DNA of 64,000 nt from Neoceratodus forsteri (Eukaryota > Chordata > Ceratodontiformes > Ceratodontidae), in the NCBI GenBank assembly GCA_016271365.2, contig CM028129.1:1002615501-1002679500 (forward strand), given 5' to 3'. The notes beneath the pieces are model-generated. The model saw nothing but the letters and a program-made list of their open reading frames with translations, searched no databases and was not told the origin of the DNA. This document shows, in pieces, positions 33,143 through 42,795 of the stretch. The position numbers and the translations under genes were made by a program. Position 1 is the first letter of the stretch. Each line of letters opens with the position of its first letter.

Positions 33143-34094
33143 CTCCCATTATAAAAATGAAACTATCCCTGGTGGTCTAGTGGGCTGCTCTAGCCCCTAT
33201 CCCCTATACCCGTTAAGTTGCATTCCAAAATACCTGGTGGTCTAGTGGACCCCCCCACCCTGCAGTGCCCTACCACCACACTCCCTCATCCCATAACTGA
33301 GCTGGTGACTGGCACACCCCACCACTCACCACCATGGTCGGCTGCCAACTGAACTCTGAATGAGCATGAACTGTATACAGTATGCACTCAGTGATTGCTG
33401 TCAGTCACCAAGAATGCACTGTATACAGTACATGCTCATTCAGAGCTCAGTTGGTGGATGGCCATGGTGGTGAGTGGTGGATTGTGCCAGTCGCTGGCTC
33501 AGTTTCGGGATGGGGGAGAGTGGAGTGATAGGGCACTGCAAGGTGGGGGTCTATTAGATCACCAGGTATGTTGGAGTGTCACTTAATTAGGGATCAGGGC
33601 TGGAGCAGTCCACTAGACCACCAGGATAAGTTAAATTTTATAACAGGCAATTAGGGCTTGGAGAGGGCACTAGACTACCAGGAAAGTGTTTTTCATATTT
33701 TTGTGGCATCGAGGATCAGGGCTGGGTGGGGGCACTAGACTACCAGGGAAAGTGTTTTCATATTTTCATTGGGATAAAGGATCCAGGATTGGGGGATGCT
33801 CTAGACTACCAGGGAAACGTGTTACCTGTTTTGTACATTCAGGAATTGGGGTTAGGCGTTAGCCACCAGGCACCTGTCCATAGTGCTATTTCTGGAGGGT
33901 CAACCCATAGCTTGAGGCAAACCTTCATGATGCACTGTCTATTTGGCACAGGGCCAAGTTTGCCACAAGCTGTGTGACTTTGACTCTGGGACCTTATGTG
34001 ATAGAGAATTGGGCACAGGGTCCCTGGTGCATTAGCAATTGGCTAAGTCACCTTTGCGCTCCTTGCACCATCATTTTGAGAATTGGCCCATTAT

Positions 34095-34980
34095 GTTTAC
34101 TCCATTCAGGGTCTCCTAAGGGCATGTTACCAACTAGAATATTAGGGTTATCCAAGGAGGCTCAAGATGAGCTGGGAGCTGTGGAATCTTAAGACAGAAC
34201 TGAACTAATTTAATATCTGTAAGTGAATTATGGATGCAAAGGTTGTCACTCAAGAACGTGGGTAGTTTTTAAAGAGAAAGTCTGAGAGCTTGTTAGGGAT
34301 AGTAGTTGTTGCTCTGCCTCAAGCCATAAAGGCAGACTGTCTGCAGGAGGAGGAGGTTTAAGATACAAAATTATTGTGTAAAGAGAAACCAGCTTGATAT
34401 CTTTCTCACCATGGGAGCCCAAACCCCTCTGACAGCACCAATCAAGGAGGTTTGGACTCCATAGGAAGTTATTAACTAGATTTCTAATTTTAGTAAATTT
34501 GATTTTAGCAAATGTGAAAGGAATGTTCTGAAAAAGATGAAAAGTTTGGGGCCAACACTATTTTAATAGAGTTGATTCTGCCACAGACTAACCTAAAGAG
34601 ACTTTTCCATCTATTCAAGTCAGCTTGCAGACCTTTTAGCAATGGATCTAAGTTTGCTTCAACTAGGAAATTTATATTGAGAGGCATTGTAAGACCTAAT
34701 TCCTTTGTTTCCAGAAGTTATTTTCCAACAAATATACCCACAAAGTTTGAGGTTCCACCATCACAAGCACATATGACTTGTGTTTTATTCTGTCTGACCA
34801 CCATGCCTGAAAACTTAGAACATTTTTCCAGCTCCCTGCTTAGAGCCAAAATTGAATCTCTGGGTTGAGATAAAGTAAATAAAAGGTTATCAGAAAAGGC
34901 AAAAGTTTTATTAGAAACTCTGCTTATCAGTCTTGGTCAGTGTCCCATGCTGCCCCCCCCCCCATTCTTTTTCTTTTAAG
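34095..34980 (-). pseudogene. L1/Tx1-like LINE copy A, RT palm and thumb
   Basis: Minus-strand blocks: a catalytic-box remnant FAFSDNLLFTLSQP near 34895-34855 (FADD eroded to FSDN), then LSRELEKCSKFSGM near 34840, a PLNINFLVEANLDPLLKGLQ block near 34685-34626, and WKSLFRLVCGRINSIKIVL (near 34610-34555), matching the 'L..W....LS..GRI..IKM..LP' block of L1 RTs. The right side ends at a C-run near 34955, where an insertion of about 0.9 kb begins. Confidence 0.75.
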
Positions 34981-35062
34981 ATTTGAAATGTTGTTACACT
35001 TACAGTGATTGTGCAATTTATCATATATTGCTACTTTTATGGTTTCTCCTTGTACCAAATAC

Positions 35063-35285
35063 AGGCTGGCAGTATAGCCTAGAGGTTAGAGGAACAAGGT
35101 GTGAACGAGCTTGGTACATCCAGCAGATGAGACCTGAGTCTGATTCTCACAACCTCCTCTTGCATACTGTGTGACTCTGAGCAAGTCACTTAACTGTCCA
35201 GTGCTCCCAGGTCACCCCTGAAAACAAGCACTTGTGTCTAGTGGGCCTTACCCAGTTACCAAAAGACTAAAATAAAAATATTTTG
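35063..35285 (+). mobile_element. MIR-like CORE-SINE
   Basis: A tRNA-like head (TAGCCTAGAGGTTAG near the A box; GAGTCTGATTCTC near the B box) is followed by GTGTGACTCTGAGCAAGTCA then CTTAAC (35171-35196), the hallmark CORE segment of MIR-type SINEs, and an A-rich end. Length about 220 bp fits a MIR-type element. Family-level identity cannot be set by eye. Confidence 0.75.
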
Positions 35286-35424
35286 TATTTCTGGCATAGT
35301 GTATTATATTCTATATCAATGGATCACGCTTAGGGTTTTATCTCCATGGGTCCCCCGGCCAGGCATGTTAACTAACTTCTGTGGTCCTGTCTAGTTCATT
35401 ATGTTGCTGTATTGTATTTGGCTC

Positions 35425-35615
35425 TTTAAAAAACAATATAGAAAATAGAGGACAGGGTGGTGTGTGTTATGAGATTTTACACACACTCGAGGTGTGTGAT
35501 GCTACTTTATAAGAAGCATCCTATGTTGAGGGTGAGTGTAAAATCGAGTTTTACACACCACTCCATCTTTTATTTTATATAATTGCTGGTGGGTGCTTTT
35601 TCACCACAGCAGTTA
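35425..35615. repeat. Hairpin repeat related to the TTAA-element ends
   Basis: GTGTGTTATGAGATTTTACA (35461) is the reverse complement, with mismatches, of TGTAAAATCGAGTTTTACACAC near 35538-35560; loop near 35500. It starts with TTAA (35425) and AATATAG…GACAGGGTGGTGTG, close to CATGACAGGGTGTG of the elements at 38539 and 53587. It ends CACACCACTCCA…TATAATTG, similar to their inner hairpin edge. Confidence 0.6.
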
Positions 35616-35869
35616 TATAAAATAATTAAAAAAAATGATTGCTGTTTTTTCTTACCGCCGAGTGGAGGTTGCGGTATGTGTCCAGTATGAGTAAAGGGAG
35701 AGAGCAGCAGGCATGTGCATGGGGTCCAGGAAACCCGGTGCGTGTTTGCCATAATAATCAGACAGTTATTACAGCAAATATCAACTGGGTTTTCCTTAGG
35801 GAAAAAGCACCCATCAGTAATTATAAAATGTTAATTATTAAAAAAGAACCCCCCCCCCATCTTAAAACC

Positions 35870-36690
35870 CTTAATTTCTGGAGAGAATTGGATTTTCCTA
35901 ATAAAGGGTTCTAAAGTCAAAATAAACAAATCTGGGAATAAGGGACAGTCTTGTCATGTTCCTCTTACCAATCTAAAGAGAGGAGAAATTAAACCATTGT
36001 AATGACCTGTGCAGTGGGATTTTTATATAAAATATGAATCCAATCAATGAAAAAATGTCCAATCTTATTCTTCCCTAGGACGTCAAACAAATAATTCCAC
36101 TCAAGAGTATCAAATGCCTTAAAGAAGTCAATGGAGAGAATGGTTACAATTTTTAATCTTTGTGTGATGTGTATGACATTCAACAGTTTTCTAATGTTTC
36201 CCATCCACTATCTAGATGGGATGAAGCCTACCTCCTCCTTACCAATTAACTTAGCAATACCACTTTTAATTCTATTAAAGGGTGCCTTTGCAAATATTTT
36301 AGAATCACTGTTCAATAAAGGTACAGTATTGATCTGTAGCTTCTCATAGTTGTGGTTCTTTTCTTTATTTAGTATCAAAGTAATGTGAGCGATATTTAGG
36401 GAGTCAGGTAAAGTCTTCCTATTACATGCTTCCTCATACACTTTATGGATACATTTAGGGATGTGAGGTCCTAATTCTTTGTAAAGCTCCCCTGGAATGC
36501 CGTCAGAGCCAGGTGTCTCTTTTTTTAGGAACGTTTTTAATGACTTGCTTGATTTCCTCAGCAGAGATAGGATGACATAAGTAACCATTCTCTTGAGCAT
36601 CTAAGGCCAGAATATCAACAGATTTTAGGACATTTTTAACATAGGTTTGCACATCAGACACATTATTTGAGTATAATTACTGGTGACCCC
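35870..36690 (-). pseudogene. L1/Tx1-like LINE copy A, RT fingers and motif A
   Basis: Minus-strand blocks: YLCHPISAEEIKQV near 36585-36545, KKETPGSDGIPGELYKELG (36531-36470), ITLILNKEKNH near 36390, NSDSKIFAKAPFNRIKSGI near 36320-36260, EEVGFIPSR (36234-36208), motif A IDFFKAFDTLEWNYLF (36130-36083), and GTRQDCPLFPDLF near 35960-35925 (usual 'GTRQGCPLSP'). Frame breaks occur at about 36540, 36208 and 36000. The arrangement is typical of L1/Tx1 ORF2. Confidence 0.85.
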
Positions 36691-36696
36691 CTTTAA

Positions 36697-37225
36697 TACA
36701 CGGACTACAGCCGTGTTTCAAATGCCATGATAACCCATAGAATGGGTTATTTCAGTGTTTGGTGTAACTCATTTAAAGCGCGCCACCTCATTGGCCCTAA
36801 GTCTGTGTGTGGGAGGGCCGAATATCTGAAAAAACATAGCTCTGTTTTTCTGTTATGGAGCACCCCCACTGATACTTTGCTACTCAGCGCCCTGGCAGGC
36901 ACCTTTTTAAATACATTTTTGTATTTGTCTGGTTGATCTTGCCTCTCCTAATTTGAAATTTATCTGGTAAAAAAATGAAGAAACACGGTGTGTGTGTGTG
37001 TATGTGTGTGTGCTTATGCTTATGCACTTGTCTGTGTGTAGAGCTCATAGTGGCTTTGGCATTAATTCCATTGGACCAGTAATTATAAAAATAATGCCAG
37101 TGCAAGGTGAGTGTTAGTAGGATTTTTACACACACCTCGATGAGTGATAATTTCATAAACCCTCGAGGGTGAGGATTATCACACACCTCGGGTGTAAAAA
37201 TACTCATAACACAAACCTGCACAGG
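36697..37225. mobile_element. Hairpin-bearing insertion in LINE copy A
   Basis: LINE linker (…INSIIADFYRNY) ends at about 37235 and RT-proximal sequence resumes at about 36690. Flanks show GTATAATT (left) and GTACATAATT (right), a possible imperfect duplication. The right end holds a hairpin of about 140 bp (37085-37222): GTGTGATAATCC faces GATTATCACACACC around CCCTCGAGGG. A (GT)n run lies at 36990-37012. No coding sequence is seen. Confidence 0.55.
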
Positions 37226-37234
37226 CATTATTCG

Positions 37235-37405
37235 TACATAATTTCTATAAAAATCTGCAATGATACTGTTAATTTTCTGTTTGGAACTTTAACTGTGCTG
37301 TTTTTGTCCTTTACCCCTGCAATTAGATTTTGAGTGACTCTTTTTAAGTCTAAAGGTCAACAATTTGCATGATTTTTCACCTGTCTCCCAAAATTTTGTC
37401 TGGTC
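37235..37405 (-). pseudogene. L1/Tx1-like LINE copy A, linker fragment
   Basis: A short minus-strand piece contains TKFWETGEKSCKLLTFRLKK (about 37395-37336) and INSIIADFYRNY near 37262. This matches the 'WE.GEK..KLL..RLK' linker that joins endonuclease and RT in L1-type ORF2. It lies between two insertions. Confidence 0.75.
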
Positions 37406-37407
37406 AC

Positions 37408-38146
37408 TATGGGCCTGATTCTCAAAGCTCAAGGACTGGCGCTATGCCCATTGCACCAAACGATGACCTAGGAGCAATTCATAAAGGCAGCCTGGCCTTC
37501 CACTTACCATGTGCAGCCTGTACCAAATGGGGCTTGTACTGTCTTACACCACACACTGGCGGTGGCATGGCACAAGGGGCTTGCAGCAGATGCAGGCTGC
37601 CAAATGTCATGAATCAGGATTCACAAAACTGCCTCAGTGGTGAAATTTCACCACTGGGAGAGTTGACCTGGTAGCAGCAGTGTGCCCCAGTTCCCACTCC
37701 CGATGATTTCCCATGGAAAAAGGGTGCAGTACATGTCCCTGGTGGTCTAGTGGACTCCCAACTTGAGCTACCCCATATAAATAAATAGTACCCAAAGCCC
37801 CTCCCTAGTGGACTAGCAGACCCCTCCCAATGTCCCTATGAAGTATTTATTATTCATAAGACCTTGGTGGTCTAGTGGACCCCTCCCAATCCCCAATGTC
37901 CTAATGATGTATTACTGTATACAAAATCCATGGAGACCTAGTGGCCCCACCCACCCAAAGCCATGATCCCACATTATGCCATAGTATATAATGGTTAATC
38001 ATATAGTGGCCCTCAATCTGGAAGGCAGTGGCCCTCACCCTGCTCCCCATCCCAAGTGCTGGTGACTGGCACATCCCACCACTCACCACTGCAGCCAGCC
38101 ACCAACTGAGCTTTGAAGGAGCACATACTGTGTGCAGTATACGCTA
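37408..38146 (+). mobile_element. Palindrome-family repeat, single arm (monomer)
   Basis: It starts TGGGCCTGATTCTCAAAGCT and matches the left arm of 30689-34094 block by block: GGGGCTTGCAGCAGATGCAG (37577), CCCTGGTGGTCTAGTGGAC-type subrepeats (37738-37950), GGTGACTGGCACATCCCACC (38051). It stops at the equivalent of the dimer centre (GTGTGCAGTATACG). CTA occurs at both flanks, inside LINE linker sequence. Confidence 0.85.
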
Positions 38147-38159
38147 CTTGTTTTAGTTT

Positions 38160-38534
38160 AGTTTCTATCTCAGCTAGCTCTTTGAGGGAGTTTTTTTCTT
38201 ATTTGATGCAAAGCTTATTATTTTTCCTCTGAGATAAGCCTTAAAAGCTTCCCAAATAGTTGCATATGATGTCTGTCCCTGGTCATTTATTTAAAAATAT
38301 TCTGAGACAGCTTTTCCAACATAATTTTAAATTCTTTATCATTCAATAAAGAGGAATTAAACCTCTAATGTAGCCCTTTACTGGTTTCTTTATTGATACT
38401 AACAGAGATGGAAACTAAACCATGGTAAGATACCACAATGTTCTTGGTATCTGCAGATGTCATAGCTGAAGTCAGGCTGGGAGATACTAGTAAATAATCT
38501 AGCCTACTATATGAGTCATGTGTACGGAGTAAAA
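38160..38534 (-). pseudogene. L1/Tx1-like LINE copy A, endonuclease end and linker
   Basis: Minus-strand reading gives THDSYSRLDYLLVSPSLTSA (about 38523-38464), the end of the endonuclease, then a position corresponding to SDHG (here SYHGLVSIS, near 38425). W-x-FNSSLLNDKEFKIMLEK follows near 38360-38300, with SEYFINDQG and NSLKELAEIETKLKQ (38200-38160). The SDH aspartate is Tyr. The left part of the nuclease is at 42240, across the TTAA element. Confidence 0.8.
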
Positions 38535-38538
38535 TTAA

Positions 38539-38690
38539 GTAATAGGCATGACAGGGGTGTGTTGTGGTGGGAAATGGCCTACCTCAGGGTGGGTTGAAGC
38601 ACAAGGCATAGCCGTGGCTTCCACCACCGAGAAGAGCTGTTAGCCCATTATAACACACCCCCTGGAATGCCTTACTGCGATTATGAAATG
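38539..38690. repeat. Left terminal hairpin of the 3.7-kb TTAA element
   Basis: GGGGTGTGTTGTGGTGGGAA (38553 on) pairs imperfectly with the segment ending AACACACCCCC near 38655-38662; the loop region includes CAAGGCATAGCCGTGG. The outer edge past the hairpin reads TGGAATGCC…GATTATGAAATG, similar to the inner edge at the right end. Confidence 0.65.
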
Positions 38691-39228
38691 AGTAATTTTT
38701 AGAAAATTTCATGCACTTTTAAAATTAATACTTTCAGCTGGGCCATTGTGCTGGGATAACGGCCCAACTGAAAGCAGCTCTCGGCCAATTAGAATTCAGC
38801 ATTCTTTCTACCCATTTCATAATGTGTATTATACAGTGCCACAAAAAGTCCTGCATTCTGATTGGCTGACTGGTGCCTTTTCTCTATTGTAAATCCTGTG
38901 ATATACCAATGGGAAAAGGTGCCAGACACCATTCTGCTGCATCAGAAACTCCCTCTAAAATCACTCTGAGCACCACAAAGCCAGGTCTCATAAAGATGGC
39001 AAGGGACGGTGAGATTCAGAACTCCACAGTAAACAGTATTGGTTGTTCCCGCTCTGAACCCTTGAGCATCAGGTTCTGTACATCCTTCCAACAAAGGAGA
39101 GGAAACAGTGCCAAAACCCATACCGGGACTAAACAGTCTTTTTTTCTAGCTACTTTCCCCATAACCACTTCCTCATAGCTCACCTTTTTCACTTTTCATT
39201 TTCTACCATTCAGATGTTCCCCAAATCA

Positions 39229-41640
39229 TTACATAGAATTTGATGGTAGATAAGGACCGCTTGGCCCACCCAGTCTGCCCATTTCCCTGCCTACTGGATA
39301 AGCTGCAGATCCTAGTTAACCAGCAGCCTACTTCTTCCTACCCCCCACCCCCTAGAATTGCCTTATGACTGTCCCATGCATGCTTGAATTCCACCACTGT
39401 TTTTGACTCCACGACCTCCTCCGGAAGGCAGTTCCATGCATCCACAACCCTCTCTGTGAAAAAATACTTCCTTAAATTACCTCTGAGCCACCCCCTCTAT
39501 CTTCAAATTGTGCCCCCTTGTTCTTGCACACCTCTTTTTTTGAAAGATGCTACCCTCTTGGACTTTGTTGATTCCCTTGAGGTACTTGAAAGTTTCTATC
39601 ATGTCCCCCCTCTCCCTCCTTTCCTGAGGCTATAAGCATATTAAGCCCTTAGTCTCTTCATATGTCTTCTGGTGCAGACCCTGCACCATTTTATGCCCTC
39701 CTCTGGACAGCTTCCATCCTGTCTATGTCTTTGTGAAGACTGGGTCTCCAGAACTGCACGCAGTACCAGATGGGGTCTGACCAGCTGTCTGTACAGAGGA
39801 TAATAACTTCCTGTTTTCTACTGGTGATGCCTCTCCTATGCATCCCAATATCCCCCAGCCCTCCTTGCTGCCCCTCTCACATTGCTTGCCCACCTTTAGT
39901 CATCTGATATGACTACCCCCAGGTCCCTTTCCATTTTTGTTGTTGTTAGTATCTCACCCCCATTGTGTACTCTTCACCTGGGTTTGTTTCCCAGGTGCAT
40001 TACCTTGCACTTCTTAGCATTGAATCTAAGCTGCCATACATTTGACCATTCCTCTAACCTTGCCAAGTCCCTTCATCCTTTCCACCCCACCTTGTATCAA
40101 CTGTGTTGCAGATATTTGTGTCATCTGCAAAGAGACATATTTTCCTTCCAGTCCCTCTGCAATATCGCTTATAAAGACATTGAAGAGGACCTAGTCTAAT
40201 ACTGAACCCAGCGGTACCCCACTAGTAACCCCCTTTCATCAGAGTGGGCTCCATTTACTATTACTTTCTGTGTCCTATTTTCCAGCCAATTTTTACCCAG
40301 GCTGTCATCTTGGGACCCACTCCCAGGCTAGCTAACTTGTATATTAATCTTTGTGTGGGGCTGTGTCAAATGCCTTGCTAAAGTCTAGGTAGGTCATGCA
40401 CAGCCCCTCCCTGATCTACTACTTTGGTCACCCAGTCAAAGAAATCTATCAGATTTGTCTGGCATGACCTTCCTGCTGTGAATCCATGCTGCCTTGGGTC
40501 CTGTGCCCTCTGGCCTCTAGATACTTGACAATTCTTTCCTTCAGAAGTGATTCCATCATTTTCCCTACCACTGAGGTTAAACTAACAGGTCTGTAGTTTC
40601 CTGCTTCTGCCTTGCTCCCACTTTTGTGAAGGGGAATCACATCTGCCCTCCTCCAGTCCTTGGGTACCACCCCATCCTCCCATGATTTGTTAAACAGGGT
40701 AGTCAGTGGTGTCACTAATTCTACCCTTAGTTCTTTTAGAATTCTGGGATGAATCCCATCAGGTCCCATTGCTTTGTCCACCTTCAGTTTTAAGAGTTCT
40801 TTCAGAACCCTTTCTTCTGTAAATGGGCTGGTATCAACTTCTGTATCCAGTGTGTTTCTACTGTTTGTTCTAGGTACCCCCTTCCTTTGTAAATACTGAG
40901 CAAAAATATTTGTTTAGTATCTCTGCCTTTTCACAGTCTCTCTCTGCCCACCCTCCTCCCCCATTATTAAGCCTCACTATCCCTCCCTCGGTCTTCCTTC
41001 ACTCCCTGATGTACCTATAAAAGGTTTTATCCCACTTCTTAACTGAGTTGGCTATCCTTTCCTCGGTTTGAGCCTTTGCTGTTCTGACTGCCTTGCCAGC
41101 TTCCTTTTGCTTTAACTGATACAGTTCTCTGTCGTGTTCCTTCTGTAATTCCTTGTACTTCCTGAAAGCTTTCTTTTCTCTTGAACCTTCACTGCCACTT
41201 CCTTTGAGAACCATAGTGGTTTCTTACATCGTTTAGTTTTGTTTATTTGCTTCACACAAAGGCTTGTTGCCTCTGTGATGGCAGTTTTTATTATTCTCCA
41301 TTGTTCTTCCACCCTCCTTCCTGCCCATTTGCTAGTGCATTCCCTTAGGCACTTACCCATTTTGGCAAAGTCAGCCCTCCAAAGCCCAGTACCTTTGCCT
41401 TTGTATGGCTTGACCTCTATTGTGTGTTTATTGTGAACCATACTGTTCGATGGTCGCTAGTTCCCCAGATGGCTACCCACTTCTACATCTGTGATCCTCT
41501 TCATCTCCATTTGAGAGAACCAGGTCTAAGATTGCTCCCTCTCGAGTGGGCTCCAATACTACTTGTCTAAGGCATTACAGCTCGCAAACTCATTCAATGG
41601 TCCTGCACAGTAAATAAATCTCTTGATGTCCCCATTTAAA
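39229..41640 (-). mobile_element. CR1 LINE copy 3, inside the TTAA element
   Basis: Minus-strand CR1, the longest of the three copies. It spans the end of the endonuclease (GAILDLVLSNGDEEDH, near 41550-41500), the linker (41441-41000), RT (40781 to about 39800) and the C-terminal part, to its 3' end at 39229 (reverse complement ends TTCTATGTAAT). The 5' limit is approximate. It is the same family as copies 1 and 2. Confidence 0.9.
39700..41560 (-). pseudogene. CR1 endonuclease tail, linker and reverse transcriptase, copy 3
   Basis: Minus-strand blocks: linker FRKYKELQKEHDRELYQLKQ (near 41165-41106), KMGPDGIHPRILKELR-type (40775-40725), FNKSWEDGVVPKDWRRADVI (40697-40638), EAGNYRPVSLTSVVGKMMES (40605-40546), motif A 'YLDFSKAFDT' near 40390-40360 in a broken frame, and the GTTSGVPLGS-like region near 40220. 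FADD is eroded near 40120. Frameshifts at about 40449 and 40999 inactivate it. Confidence 0.88.
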
Positions 41641-42074
41641 AAAAAAACTCCTTCAATTCAGAATTATGAAACAAAAATAGTGCTTCAACAGCAAAGGCAC
41701 CCGAAACAGACTGCTAGGTACAGCAGCCACTAGTCTGTTCCAACGTAGTCCATGTGCTGAACTACTACTCCTCCCTACACATTGCAGCCCAAGTATCACA
41801 TCATCGCGAAAAAAAAAAACAAATCCTCAATGTCAACAGCTGGTATACTGATTTTGCCCACTGCAGCCCCTTACTAAAGTAAACAAACAAATAAAAATAT
41901 CTCCAGATTCAGTGCCAGCTATCCTATTACAGGATACGGCAATGATGCGCCTATCAAGCTACTGTATTTTGGCCATCAACAGGGAACTATTTTTCCGCAC
42001 AACAATAAATAGAAAAAATGATTTAACATGAGAAAAATGTATTTTTCTTTATTTTATTTTCAAAAACTGAAGGG

Positions 42075-42235
42075 GACATTGTATAATTGCAATAGTACAT
42101 TCCAGGGTGTGGGTATATGGTGGGATTTACCCATCCCCAGGTGTGTGGTTTATTCACTGCCTGCAGTCTTGTTACCAAACCACACCAGGTGAGGTAAATC
42201 CCACCATATACCCACACCCTGTCATGGTATATTGC
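42075..42235. repeat. Right terminal hairpin of the 3.7-kb TTAA element
   Basis: CAGGGTGTGGGTATATGGTG (42103 on) and its exact complement CACCATATACCCACACCCTG (42202-42221) form a stem. It extends inward through GGGATTTACC/GGTAAATCCC and CCAGGTGTGTGG/CCACACCAGG. Total length is about 160 bp. Confidence 0.9.
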
Positions 42236-42239
42236 TTAA

Positions 42240-42795
42240 ATATCTCCCTTCTGGGTGCAGTAGTGTTAAACCCAGATCTGTTTTGAGATTTTCAAAAGCT
42301 GTCCTTGGGCTGTTCTGACTATAGTGACACAACTGGTGACTCCTGTCTAAAAAGGGATCTAAAACTTCATTGAAGTCTCCCCCACAAATAATTTCAGAAT
42401 CTTCATAAGAGCTTAATTGAGTAGCAATTTCATTGAAAAACATAGATTGATCTTTGCTCGGGCATAGACATTACAGATAACCACCTTTCTCACATTGCGG
42501 ATCCTCTAAAACTGATAATGTCCCCAAGGTCAGACAATATTTGCTTAAAAAAAAGGATTCCTTCCTTATTGAAACTGAGGTTCTCTTCTTGGTATTGAAA
42601 CTGCTAAACTCAGTTAGTCTCACCCATGCTCTGGTCAGTTTTAACACTTCACCAGGGGTTAAGTATGTTTCCTGCAGTAAGGCTGTCAACTTTTTCTTTC
42701 TGAAGGCAGCTAAGGAGTTTCTTTCTCTTGATTGGGGACTCCAGCCATCTGACATTCCAAGACACTGCACAAAAGTTTTTAATGTCATTTTGTAA
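42240..42795 (-). pseudogene. L1/Tx1-like LINE copy A endonuclease, N-terminal part
   Basis: Minus-strand blocks: SWNVRWLESPIKRKK near 42755-42710 in one frame, LLQETYLTPGEVLKL (42697-42650; catalytic Glu in QET), VRLTEFSSFNTKKRTSV near 42610, and IICGGDFNEVLDPFLDRS (42393-42340). The nuclease is APE-like, as in L1. It ends LHPEGRYL exactly at a TTAA, where the 3.7-kb element inserted. A frameshift lies near 42470. Confidence 0.85.

Larger units (their letters stand above)
30689..34094. mobile_element. Palindromic dimer repeat with CR1 nested in its left arm
   Basis: The left arm starts TGGGCTTGATTCTCAAAG (30689). The right arm ends with its counterpart, whose reverse complement is TGGGCCAATTCTCAAAATG. 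The centre lies near 33402, where ACTGTATACAGTATGC (33370) faces GCACTGTATACAGT (33416). Each arm contains tandem subrepeats of the form CCCTGGTGGTCTAGTGGNCC (31055-31215, 33165-33255; reverse complements at 33540-33815). The left arm is split by the CR1 at 31222-33142. No protein is seen. The element interrupts LINE copy A. Confidence 0.85.
38539..42235. mobile_element. TTAA-flanked 3.7-kb element with terminal hairpins, CR1 nested inside
   Basis: TTAA lies at 38535-38538 and 42236-42239. Left end: GTAATAGGCATGACAGGGG; right end in reverse complement: GCAATATACCATGACAGGG. Both ends carry a hairpin (38550-38680; 42090-42232). Removing the element with one TTAA joins the host endonuclease frame exactly (…LHPEGRYL then ILLRTHDSYS…). 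Internal DNA outside the CR1 has no recognised transposase. TTAA duplication points to a piggyBac- or Kolobok-type cut-and-paste enzyme acting in trans; that is inference. Confidence 0.8.
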
